A stretch of 64,000 nt of DNA, taken from contig JAZOSN010000021.1 of the NCBI GenBank assembly GCA_045657105.1, positions 1-64,000 of the forward strand, read 5' to 3'. The notes below the pieces were generated by a model that saw only the letters and a list, made by a program, of their open reading frames with translations, did no database searches and was not told the DNA's origin. Both the position numbers and the translations under genes were made by a program. Within the stretch, counting starts at the first letter, position 1. Every line of letters starts with the position of its first letter. This DNA comes from SIG672 sp045657105 (GTDB lineage: Bacteria > Bacillota > Clostridia > Oscillospirales > CAG-272). Shown here in pieces: positions 6,825 through 13,688 of this stretch.

Positions 6825-8084
6825 TTATCTCACGACAACAGAGCGCAGGGCGCGGTAGAGATCGTCAACGTCCTGCTTTTGCGAGAATGCCCCGAAGCTT
6901 ACGCGCACACCTCCGCCGCTTTGATAGCTTCCTACCCTGCGGTGAGCGAGCGGTGCACAGTGCAGACCGCTTCGCACGCATAGCCCCTGCCTGTCAAGAT
7001 ATTCACCGACCTCTTTGCAGTGTATTCCTTCAATATTAAATAGCATTATCGATCCGACGCTTTCATTTGGAAGATATATTCTCACCCTCGGCAGAGTCGA
7101 AAGCGCGCTTTTTGCATAGCTCACAAGAGAGCTCTCGTGTCTGCCTATTTCTTTTGCTCCGCGCTCGATAACGTATTTCATTCCCTCGCAAAGACCTGCT
7201 ATTGCAGGTGTCGGAAGTGTTCCTGCCTCCATTCTGTGCGGAAGAGTTATCGGCATACTCCGCTCGGACGAGCTCGATCCGCTTCCGCCGAAATAAAAGG
7301 GATCGATGTCGGACGCTCTCACGTTTTCTCCGAGCAAGAGAATTCCCGAGCCCTGCGGACCGCAAAGCCCCTTGTGACCGGGCGCGCAGATCGCCCACGC
7401 CGAGCATCTTTTAATATCTATATCGCTGTTTCCTGCCGACTGCGACGCGTCAACGACGAACTTTATTCCCTTTTCGGCGCAGAGGCGTCCTACTTCGTCT
7501 ATCGGAAGCTCTATCGGCACGATGTTTGATTTGTGGCATGCGACAACGAGCACGGTGTCGCTTTTTATGCGGCTTTCAATATTTTGCAGTATATTTTCTG
7601 CCGTGCCCACGCTCGGATAGATTTCGAGCGTTATTTTCCCCGTTTCAGCAAGATGAGAGAGCGGACGGTAAACCGAATTATGCTCAATATCCGATATAAG
7701 AACGTGACCGCCGTCCTTTGTCGCCGAAAATATCGCCATATTGAGTGCCTCGGTCGCGTTGTGAGTAAATATAACGTGCTCAGGCTTTGACGAGCCAAAT
7801 ATCTGTGCGCAGAGCTCTCTCGCCTCGTTTATCTTTTCTCCTGCGCGTCTTGACAGAATGTGCGAGCCTCTGCCCGGATTTCCGCCGTACTCGTTTATCG
7901 CGCGAAGCATCTCTTCACCGACCTCGCGAGGCTTCGGAAACGAGGTTGCCGCGTTGTCAAGGTAAACGAGTCTTTCCGGATTTCTCGACAACAGCGGAGT
8001 ATTTTGACTGTGATTTGTATTTTGTCCATAACTGCCCGCGCCGTTTTTGGGCATAGAGTTACGGTAATTTGAACTTCTTTTCAT
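6825..8084 (-). CDS. Cysteine desulfurase-like class V aminotransferase
   Basis: A 419-residue PLP enzyme of the SufS/IscS fold that removes sulfur from cysteine, or acts on a related substrate. Visible motifs: 'YLDNAATSFPKP' (residues 41-52), 'THNATEALN', 'DASQSAG', the PLP lysine Lys238 in 'APGHKGLCGPQG' and the catalytic Cys376 in 'RSGLHCAPLAHR'. The pattern fits the family annotated as cysteine desulfurase family protein (TIGR01977-like) better than IscS. The first 38 residues are a polar Asn/Ser-rich extension without counterpart; the core begins at residue 39, and the ribosome site for the ATG at 8084 is distant, so the start is uncertain. No suf or isc scaffold gene is nearby, so its sulfur acceptor is unknown. 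Confidence 0.85.
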   Translation of the reverse strand: MKRSSNYRNSMPKNGAGSYGQNTNHSQNTPLLSRNPERLVYLDNAATSFPKPREVGEEMLRAINEYGGNPGRGSHILSRRAGEKINEARELCAQIFGSSKPEHVIFTHNATEALNMAIFSATKDGGHVLISDIEHNSVYRPLSHLAETGKITLEIYPSVGTAENILQNIESRIKSDTVLVVACHKSNIVPIELPIDEVGRLCAEKGIKFVVDASQSAGNSDIDIKRCSAWAICAPGHKGLCGPQGSGILLLGENVRASDIDPFYFGGSGSSSSERSMPITLPHRMEAGTLPTPAIAGLCEGMKYVIERGAKEIGRHESSLVSYAKSALSTLPRVRIYLPNESVGSIMLFNIEGIHCKEVGEYLDRQGLCVRSGLHCAPLAHRRVGSYQSGGGVRVSFGAFSQKQDVDDLYRALRSVVVR

Positions 8085-8251
8085 AATATATACATCTACC
8101 CTTTCGGTAATATTATTCTCTTACATTTTATGCGGAAAATATTTTTCGGTGAGTGGGTGCAGTCCTTTTGTAACGTCCGAGCCAACGTATGTCTGCGCGA
8201 CTGTTTTTTATAAAATCCGAGAGCAAAAAATCAAAATTTTTTTAAAAGGTA

Positions 8252-8280
8252 TTGACAAGAGCAAAATAAGGGTTTATAAT
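8252..8280 (+). promoter_or_regulatory. Promoter of the aromatic (aroF-aroA) operon
   Basis: TTGACA (8252-8257) and TATAAT (8275-8280), 17-base spacer. Transcription would start near 8287, giving a leader of about 270 bases before aroF. The stretch 8085-8251 shows nothing else I can name. Confidence 0.9.
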
Positions 8281-8339
8281 ACACTCGTTAGTTGGTAAAT
8301 TTCACGACTTTAAAATTTCAGGGAGAAAAAAGTAAAGTT

Positions 8340-8429
8340 ATGGCAAACATCGCTCATTCTTTTCAGTTTAGCTGCTTTTACTACTGCTTTATCGGCTTTT
8401 GCGATAAGGCTTTTTGTGGTTGCAACTGA
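8340..8429 (+). CDS. Phe/Tyr-rich leader peptide of an attenuator
   Basis: A 29-codon frame (ATG 8340, TGA 8427) downstream of the promoter encodes a peptide with six Phe and two Tyr, clustered in 'FQFSCFYYCFIGF' (residues 8-20). GGGAG lies 14 bases upstream, a rather long spacing. The codons for residues 26-28 form the 5' arm of an antiterminator. This is the architecture of amino-acid leader peptides such as pheL and trpL: stalling at Phe or Tyr codons when those tRNAs are uncharged would leave the arm free and let RNA polymerase enter aroF. The following enzyme, DAHP synthase, is the first step to Phe and Tyr. Seen directly: frame, residues and pairing. The mechanism is inferred. Confidence 0.8.
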   Translation: MANIAHSFQFSCFYYCFIGFCDKAFCGCN

Positions 8430-8497
8430 GAAAGTACGAGTTTGAGATAACATTCTCTTATAAAACCGTATCCGCAACCACAGTGTTGCGGTTTTTT
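8387..8497 (+). promoter_or_regulatory. Transcription attenuator (pause hairpin, antiterminator and terminator)
   Basis: Three elements are seen. First, an 8-bp hairpin at 8387-8394/8402-8409 inside the leader peptide gene. Second, an antiterminator: TGTGGTTGC (8415-8423) pairs perfectly with GCAACCACA (8474-8482). Third, a terminator: CCGCAAC (8472-8478) pairs with GTTGCGG (8485-8491), followed by six T (8492-8497). The second and third share 8474-8478, so they are mutually exclusive. A ribosome at the leader stop (8427-8429) would cover 8415-8423 and favour termination; one stalled at codons 13-17 would favour readthrough. Confidence 0.85.
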
Positions 8498-8557
8498 GTT
8501 TTGAAATTTACATTTTAAAATTTATATTATACTTTCCATCTAAAAGGAGATAAAATC

Positions 8558-9565
8558 ATGGTAGTTGTACTCAAACCCAATCCCGAAAAAGAAAGGCTGG
8601 ATGCCCTCGTTGAATGGTTAAAGGGCAAAAATGTTGCTATTCATCAGGTTAACGGCGAGTCCAAGGTGATTCTCGGTATTATCGGCGACACCTCGAAGCT
8701 TGACATCGACCTCATTCGCGCGATGGAGATCGTTGAGGACGTCAAGCGTGTCAAGGAGCCTTACAAGGATGCAAACCGTCAGTTCCACCCCGAGGATACC
8801 GTTATTAAGGTGAAGGATACCCAGATCGGCGGCGGCAATCTTACCATTATGGCAGGTCCCTGCTCGGTTGAAACCGAGGGGCAGATCGTCGGCATCGCAA
8901 AGGCGGTAAAGGAAGCGGGCGCAACTCTTCTGCGCGGCGGAAGCTTCAAGCCCAGAACCTCGCCATACTCCTTCCAAGGACTCGGTGCAGAAGGTCTTGA
9001 GCTTCTCAAAATCGCAAGCCGCGAAACAGGTCTTCCCGTAGTTACCGAAATAATGGATATCTCTCAGCTTCCTCTCTTCGAGGACGTTGACGTAATTCAG
9101 GTCGGAACGAGAAATATGCAAAACTTCAACCTTCTAAAAGAGCTTGGAAAGCAGAAAAAGCCGGTAATGATCAAAAGAGGTATGTCCGCAACCTACGAGG
9201 AACTCCTTATGAGTGCGGAATACGTCATGTCCGAGGGTAACGAGAACGTAATTCTCTGCGAAAGAGGAATCCGCACCTTCGAAACCTACACAAGAAACAC
9301 TCTCGACATAGCGGCAATTCCGGTGCTTAAAAAGCTTTCTCACTTCCCGATAATCATCGACCCGAGCCACGCTACCGGTAAATCGGCGCTCGTTTCCGAT
9401 CTGGCTATCGCGGCAGTTGCGGCAGGCGCGGACGGACTTATGCTAGAGGTACACAACGATCCCTCAAAGGCTTGGTGCGACGGCGCTCAGTCGATAAAGC
9501 CTGACACCTTCGCCACTCTTGCAAGAAAAGCTCTCGCTCTCCATGAGTTCATGAAAACTCTCTAA
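8558..9565 (+). CDS. aroF: 3-deoxy-7-phosphoheptulonate (DAHP) synthase, type I-beta
   Basis: First enzyme of the shikimate pathway: condenses phosphoenolpyruvate and erythrose 4-phosphate to DAHP in the cytoplasm. 335 residues: an N-terminal ferredoxin-like regulatory domain (about 1-70), then a TIM barrel with 'IMAGPCSVE' (98-106, metal-ligand Cys102), 'LRGGSFKPRTSPYSFQG', 'VGTRNMQNF' and 'IIDPSHATGK'. This is the Thermotoga/Bacillus-like subfamily whose N-terminal domain gives feedback inhibition by Tyr or Phe. Ribosome site AAAAGGAGATAAAATC precedes the ATG. It is the first full gene after a Phe/Tyr attenuator and is followed by aroA, so it is controlled at both RNA and enzyme level. The gene symbol for this subfamily varies (aroF, aroA or aroG). 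Confidence 0.95.
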   Translation: MVVVLKPNPEKERLDALVEWLKGKNVAIHQVNGESKVILGIIGDTSKLDIDLIRAMEIVEDVKRVKEPYKDANRQFHPEDTVIKVKDTQIGGGNLTIMAGPCSVETEGQIVGIAKAVKEAGATLLRGGSFKPRTSPYSFQGLGAEGLELLKIASRETGLPVVTEIMDISQLPLFEDVDVIQVGTRNMQNFNLLKELGKQKKPVMIKRGMSATYEELLMSAEYVMSEGNENVILCERGIRTFETYTRNTLDIAAIPVLKKLSHFPIIIDPSHATGKSALVSDLAIAAVAAGADGLMLEVHNDPSKAWCDGAQSIKPDTFATLARKALALHEFMKTL

Positions 9566-9646
9566 GATAAAAACGGCGACTCGGACGCTCTGCGCGAGCT
9601 TCTGAAAGAAGGCAGAGAGCATAAATCGAGCGCAGGCGGCAACTGA
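9566..9646 (+). pseudogene. Probable C-terminal remnant of prephenate dehydrogenase
   Basis: Directly after the aroF stop, in the same frame, 26 codons without a start read 'DKNGDSDALRELLKEGRE' followed by a short Ala/Gly/Ser tail and TGA. The acidic helix 'NGD..AL..LL.EGR' resembles the end of clostridial TyrA proteins lacking an ACT domain, and tyrA commonly stands between aroF and aroA in Clostridia. The simplest reading is a deletion that removed tyrA except for its last codons. The alternative is a chance open tail of the aroF transcript. The family match rests on memory of short C-terminal sequence, so confidence is moderate. Confidence 0.45.
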
Positions 9647-9677
9647 TAGTCTGAAATTTCGGAAAGGAAACCCTTTT

Positions 9678-10940
9678 ATGAGTTCACCCTTAAAATTTGA
9701 TCTGGTCGTGCAGGGCGGCGGCAGAGCCCCCGTGAGCGCGGTGGCGATCCCTTCAAAATCAGAGCTTCACAGGCTTCTTATTGCCTGCGCCCTGTCGGAC
9801 GCTCCCACGCGTATCGAGTGCTCGCGCTCGATGCGCTCAGAGGATATTGACGCGACTGCCGACTGCCTTACGGCTCTCGGAGCGAAGATCTCGTTTAGCG
9901 ACACCTATATTGACGTCTGTCCGATAGAAAGGATCCCCGACACGCCTCTACTGAACTGCCGCGAAAGCGGATCTACTCTCCGCTTTATGCTTCCGATAGC
10001 GGCGTCCCTCGGCGCAAATGCGACCTTTATCGGCACAGGACGGCTTCCCGAGCGTCCGCTCGGCGATCTGACTGCCGTTATGAAGGCACACGGAGTGAGC
10101 TTTTCTGCCGAAAAGCTTCCCTTTACGCTCGGCGGAAAGCTAAGCGCAGGCTTTTACGAGATCTCGGGCAAGGTCAGCTCGCAGTATATCACCGGACTTC
10201 TCTTTGCGCTCTCGCTTCTCGACGGATACTCCGAGATAAAGCTCACGAGCACTCTCGAATCGTCGGCGTACGTTGACATAACCTGCGACGTGCTCGAAAA
10301 ATTCGGCACAAGGGTAGCAAAGGAGCGCGGAAAATACTCGCTCTTCGGACAGGAAAGATACTCTTCTCCCAAAAGTGTAAACGCCTCGGGAGATTGGTCT
10401 AACGCCTCGTATTTTCTCGCGTCGGGCGCGCTTTTTGCCCCGATAAGGGTTTCCAACCTCGACCTGTTATCCTCGCAGGGAGATATGAAAATTCTCGAAA
10501 TACTCGCCGATTTCGGCGCAGACATCGAGATAAACGAGGGCGATGTTATGATAGCCCCCGATTGTCGAAACGCGATACGCGTAGATCTTTCGCAGATCCC
10601 CGATCTGCTTCCCACGCTTGCGGCACTTGCCGTCTTTGCCTGTGGCGAGAGCACCTTTTACGGCGGAGCGCGGCTTCGTCTGAAAGAGAGCGACCGCATA
10701 AAATCGGTAGCGGCGATGGTGAACTCGCTCGGCGGAGAGGCGAGTGAAACAGAGGACGGACTTATCGTAAAGGGCAAAAGACCGATCGGCGGAGTTGTCG
10801 ACAGCTTCGGCGATCACAGAATCGTGATGGCATCATCTCTGATCTCGCTCGGTTGCGAAAAAGAGGTCACAATCCTCGGCGCAAACGCGGTGAATAAATC
10901 GTATCCGACGTTTTTCAGAGAGTTTGGGATAGAAAAATAA
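9678..10940 (+). CDS. aroA: 3-phosphoshikimate 1-carboxyvinyltransferase (EPSP synthase)
   Basis: Transfers the enolpyruvyl group of PEP to shikimate 3-phosphate, sixth step of the shikimate pathway. 420 residues, usual length, with both inverse alpha/beta half-domains. Motifs: 'PSKSELHRLL' near residue 26, 'CRESGSTLRFMLP' near 93, 'GTGRLPERPLGDL' near 120 (PEP-binding loop), 'RLKESDRI' and 'GDHRIVM' in the C-terminal half. The start is fixed by GGAAAGGAAA upstream of the ATG. The gap from aroF (112 bases) contains only the putative tyrA tail. A hairpin terminator follows, so aroF and aroA form an operon under the Phe/Tyr attenuator. No other shikimate genes are in the window. Confidence 0.96.
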   Translation: MSSPLKFDLVVQGGGRAPVSAVAIPSKSELHRLLIACALSDAPTRIECSRSMRSEDIDATADCLTALGAKISFSDTYIDVCPIERIPDTPLLNCRESGSTLRFMLPIAASLGANATFIGTGRLPERPLGDLTAVMKAHGVSFSAEKLPFTLGGKLSAGFYEISGKVSSQYITGLLFALSLLDGYSEIKLTSTLESSAYVDITCDVLEKFGTRVAKERGKYSLFGQERYSSPKSVNASGDWSNASYFLASGALFAPIRVSNLDLLSSQGDMKILEILADFGADIEINEGDVMIAPDCRNAIRVDLSQIPDLLPTLAALAVFACGESTFYGGARLRLKESDRIKSVAAMVNSLGGEASETEDGLIVKGKRPIGGVVDSFGDHRIVMASSLISLGCEKEVTILGANAVNKSYPTFFREFGIEK

Positions 10941-10945
10941 TAAAA

Positions 10946-10968
10946 ACCACGCTCACGCGTGGTTTTTT
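10946..10968 (+). terminator. Terminator of the aroF-aroA operon
   Basis: Seven-bp stem ACCACGC/GCGTGGT (10946-10952 with 10957-10963) and a T6 tract, 5 bases after the aroA stop. Confidence 0.85.
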
Positions 10969-11008
10969 AATTCAAGAGCCGATACCTGCATTTTACATTT
11001 GAGCTCCC

Positions 11009-11037
11009 TTGACATATTTCGCTCAAAATGCTATAAT
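11009..11037 (+). promoter_or_regulatory. Promoter of the methyltransferase-like gene
   Basis: TTGACA (11009-11014) and TATAAT (11032-11037), 17-base spacer, 32 bases before the GTG start. Confidence 0.85.
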
Positions 11038-11069
11038 TTCAGTATACAAATCACGAAAGGAAGAACAAC

Positions 11070-12137
11070 GTGAACGGCAGATTTTCAGTAGACGACAGAG
11101 CAAAGCTACGCGCGCTTGAAATCACAAGGCTGCGAGGTTTCAGACTCCTCGATCTTTACAGTAATTTCCTTAATTTAGAGCCGGATTTTATCAAAAAAGA
11201 GCTGATCGACGAGCTCGTTTCCGACTGCGGTGTGAGTGTGCTCGAAGCGTACGTGGCAGTCCTTGCCGCCGCGTTTGACATAGACTCGGACGAGCGTGAC
11301 GAGGATCTGATATTTGAAAACGAATATCTGCGCCCCTCGGTCGAGATGCTTGATCCGTCACTTTACAAAAGCTCTTCCTATATTCAAAAAATAAAATTTC
11401 CGAACGTCAAGCGCGCAAATTGGGAGATGAAAAACAGCTCGTACGCGCCCTTCGAAGCCTTCGTTTGCCGCGAGATAAGTGTAGAAAACGATATGAAGGA
11501 GCTTCCGCACATCGGTTTTTTTGACGAAAAATTCGATTTCCCTGCGGTTTTCGAAAACAGCAGAGAGTGGATGACGGTCACACCCAACGAAATCGAAACG
11601 ATGCGCGCACCGATCTCAGAGGCGCGCGGCAGAGTTATCACCCTCGGACTCGGACTCGGATATTTCGCGCATCAGGCGTCCGAAAAAGAAGAGGTCAGCT
11701 CGGTCACCGTTATCGAACGCGACGAGAGCGCAATTTCGCTATTCAAGGAATTTATCCTGCCTCAGTTCGAGCACAAGGGAAAGATCGAAATAATCTGCGC
11801 GGACGCGCTCGATTACCTCGAAAAGAACGATCCCGAGGAAAATTTCGATTTTATGTTTGCCGACCTCTGGCACGATTCGTCTGACGGGCTCGGGCTTTAT
11901 ATAAAGCTAAAAAGCATCGAGAAAAAGCAAAAAAGAGAGGAAAAAACCTCTCTTGTCCGCAGATATTGGATAGAAAATTCGATACTTTCGCGCCTGCGCT
12001 GGCTGATATACTCCGAGGTCGTCCTCAACGAGAGCGCAAAGAATTTAAACGTCGGCTCATATAACGATCTGATAAAGCTTCTCTCAAACGAGTCGCTTGC
12101 AAGCATCGCTCCCGACATAAAAAACATCTCGTTATAG
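11070..12137 (+). CDS. SAM-dependent methyltransferase-fold protein of unknown substrate
   Basis: 355 residues from a GTG start with GAAAGGAAG upstream. Residues 1-180 form an alpha-rich region of no recognised family. From 187 a class I methyltransferase Rossmann core follows: 'VITLGLGLGYFA' (motif I, 189-200), 'VTVIERDESAISLF' (motif II with the acidic ribose-binding residue), 'ICADALDYL' and 'FDFMFADLWHD' (motif IV). The pattern is nearest to spermidine-synthase-like and 'class I SAM-dependent methyltransferase' hypotheticals of Clostridia, but the polyamine-synthase gate residues are not evident. The gene stands alone with its own promoter and converges on Mini-III, overlapping it by 6 bases. 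I do not know what it methylates, or whether it is a true methyltransferase. Confidence 0.75.
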   Translation: MNGRFSVDDRAKLRALEITRLRGFRLLDLYSNFLNLEPDFIKKELIDELVSDCGVSVLEAYVAVLAAAFDIDSDERDEDLIFENEYLRPSVEMLDPSLYKSSSYIQKIKFPNVKRANWEMKNSSYAPFEAFVCREISVENDMKELPHIGFFDEKFDFPAVFENSREWMTVTPNEIETMRAPISEARGRVITLGLGLGYFAHQASEKEEVSSVTVIERDESAISLFKEFILPQFEHKGKIEIICADALDYLEKNDPEENFDFMFADLWHDSSDGLGLYIKLKSIEKKQKREEKTSLVRRYWIENSILSRLRWLIYSEVVLNESAKNLNVGSYNDLIKLLSNESLASIAPDIKNISL

Positions 12138-12524
12138 CTCGCTCGCTTCGGGATATGCGAGCGAAAAGAGATATTTGAGCCTCTCATGCTCACCCGAAAG
12201 CCAGAGGTGTCCGAAAAGCGCTTCAAATCCTGTCGCGCGTCTGTACTGCCCTGCCGATGCGCTTTTGGGTATGCTCGCGCTATGCTGATTTCTGCCGCGC
12301 TTATATATTTCGTTTTCCTTCTCGGTAAGGTACGGAAGAAGTCGCTCGATAGCCTCGGACTGTGCTACCGCAGTTACGAAATTAAGAGCCTCTTTATTGA
12401 GATTGCCCGCTCCCCGTATTCCCTTTTCGACAAGACGCTGTCTTGTCAGAATTTCGGTGACCGCATCTCCAAGATATGCAAGCTCGCAGGAGCTTATCTC
12501 GCCGTGCAAAACATTTTCACTCAT
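12132..12524 (-). CDS. mrnC: Mini-ribonuclease III
   Basis: A 130-residue RNase III catalytic domain without the double-stranded RNA-binding domain; in Bacillus the homologue matures 23S rRNA ends. Signature 'LAYLGDAVTEI' (residues 15-25) carries catalytic Asp20 and Glu24, and the C-terminal block 'YRRATGFEALFGHLWLSG' is the second family motif with Glu in 'FEAL'. 'RGRNQHSASIPKSAS' is the conserved basic loop. Length matches Mini-III (120-140). In many Firmicutes it follows cysS; here it stands alone, and its stop overlaps the convergent methyltransferase stop by 6 bases. Confidence 0.93.
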   Translation of the reverse strand: MSENVLHGEISSCELAYLGDAVTEILTRQRLVEKGIRGAGNLNKEALNFVTAVAQSEAIERLLPYLTEKENEIYKRGRNQHSASIPKSASAGQYRRATGFEALFGHLWLSGEHERLKYLFSLAYPEASEL

Positions 12525-12634
12525 CTGTAAAATCTCTTTTCCTTGTTACTTACAAAGATTATACTGCGAAAACGCACTTTTGTCAACCGAAAGCGAACAT
12601 TTTCGCAGTTTTCATTTTATTTTTTTGTTTTTTG

Positions 12635-12663
12635 TTGAAATAAGAAGAAAACTGTGTTATACT
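12635..12663 (+). promoter_or_regulatory. Promoter of thyX
   Basis: TTGAAA (12635-12640) and TATACT (12658-12663) with a 17-base spacer, 35 bases before the ATG. Confidence 0.8.
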
Positions 12664-12698
12664 TAAATAAATCATTTATTTTAAGCGAGGAAATCAAA

Positions 12699-13457
12699 AT
12701 GAAGGTAGAACTTCTTGCATATACCCCCGACGCCGACAAGCTCGTTTCTGCGGCGGCAAAGCTTTGCTACGCTAAAAGCGACATTGATACTCTTATGGAA
12801 AATCTCACGCCCGACAAGGTTGCCGAGTTTCTCGATACACTCACAAAGCTCGGACACGAAAGTCCCGTCGAGCACGCCTCGTTCACCTTCGGTATCGAGG
12901 GCGTTTCGCGCACTCTTCTTGCTCAGATAACAAGACACCGCATAGCGTCCTTCTCGGTACAGAGCCAGAGATACGTTGAAAAGAGCGGCTTTGAATACAT
13001 AATGCCGCCCGAAATTGCATCTATCCCAGAAGCAAAGGAGCTTTTCGAAGAGGAAATGCGCCGCGACGCCGAGGCTTACAGCCGTCTGCGCGAGATACTC
13101 GTTGAAAAGCATAAGGCGACATTTATCGCAGAGGGTATGGACGAAAAAGAGGCTCTCCGCGCAGCAGGCAAAAAGGCAAACGAGGACGCCAGATTCGTGC
13201 TCCCTAACGCCTGCGACACGCGAATTATAATGACTATGAACACAAGATCGCTTTACAATTTCTTCGAGCTACGCTGCTGTACGCGCGCGCAGTGGGAGAT
13301 CAGAGCTCTCGCTATCGAGATGTTAAAACTCGTCAAGGGTGTTGCTCCCCTTCTCTTCTCGGCGGCAGGTCCTGCCTGCGTAAAGGGAAAATGCTCGGAA
13401 GGTCCGATGTCCTGCGGAAAGGCACTCGAAACCCGCAAGTTTTTCAAAGAGCTTTAA
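12699..13457 (+). CDS. thyX: Flavin-dependent thymidylate synthase
   Basis: Makes dTMP from dUMP with methylene-tetrahydrofolate, using FAD and NADPH. 252 residues from the ATG at 12699, chosen because GCGAGGAAA lies 7-14 bases upstream and an in-frame upstream start at 12654 would overlap the -10 box of the promoter. The ThyX signature RHRxxSxxxxSxR is complete at residues 79-91 (Arg79, His80, Arg81, Ser84, Ser89, Arg91). 'GHESPVEHASF' (52-62) and a C-terminal 'RCCTRAQWEIR' block also match. ThyX instead of ThyA is common in anaerobic Clostridia. The protein ends in a Cys-containing tail with three Cys. Confidence 0.96.
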   Translation: MKVELLAYTPDADKLVSAAAKLCYAKSDIDTLMENLTPDKVAEFLDTLTKLGHESPVEHASFTFGIEGVSRTLLAQITRHRIASFSVQSQRYVEKSGFEYIMPPEIASIPEAKELFEEEMRRDAEAYSRLREILVEKHKATFIAEGMDEKEALRAAGKKANEDARFVLPNACDTRIIMTMNTRSLYNFFELRCCTRAQWEIRALAIEMLKLVKGVAPLLFSAAGPACVKGKCSEGPMSCGKALETRKFFKEL

Positions 13458-13476
13458 TGCCTCCGGCGGCTTTTGC

Positions 13477-13587
13477 CTCCGGCGGCTCAAACCCTTTTTG
13501 AAAAAAGGGGTTTGACAATCCCAAAAACTTTGTCTCCGACGGCTTAAACCCTTTTTAGAAAAAGGGTTTAAGAATCCCAAAAACTTT
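13477..13587 (+). repeat. Two tandem copies of a REP-like palindromic element
   Basis: Copy A (13477-13531) and copy B (13534-13587) share the layout CTCCGRCGGCT, then an AAACCC-T5...A5-GGGTTT palindrome, then AATCCCAAAAACTTT. A partial CTCCGGCGG stands at 13460-13468. A related unit occurs at 41523-41570. Elements of this kind are dispersed downstream of genes in many Oscillospirales genomes. No reading frame is seen in 13458-13688. Confidence 0.75.
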
Positions 13588-13636
13588 ACTGAAAATGGAA
13601 GGGGTTAAGAGCTCGGAAAACCTTACTTGACAAATC

Positions 13637-13675
13637 AAAACCGCACAATTCATTTCTGAATTGTGCGGTTTTTGT
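13637..13675. terminator. Bidirectional terminator between thyX and the giant gene
   Basis: Sixteen-bp perfect stem AAAACCGCACAATTCA (13637-13652) with 13657-13672 and loop TTTC. T-runs follow on plus and A-runs precede, so it can serve both converging genes. Confidence 0.85.
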
Positions 13676-13688
13676 TTTGGCTTAGAGT

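Noticed and set aside
9563..9646. Stop-codon readthrough extending DAHP synthase by 26 residues
   Set aside because: The enzyme ends at its normal length and nothing near the stop suggests recoding; a gene remnant is the simpler reading.
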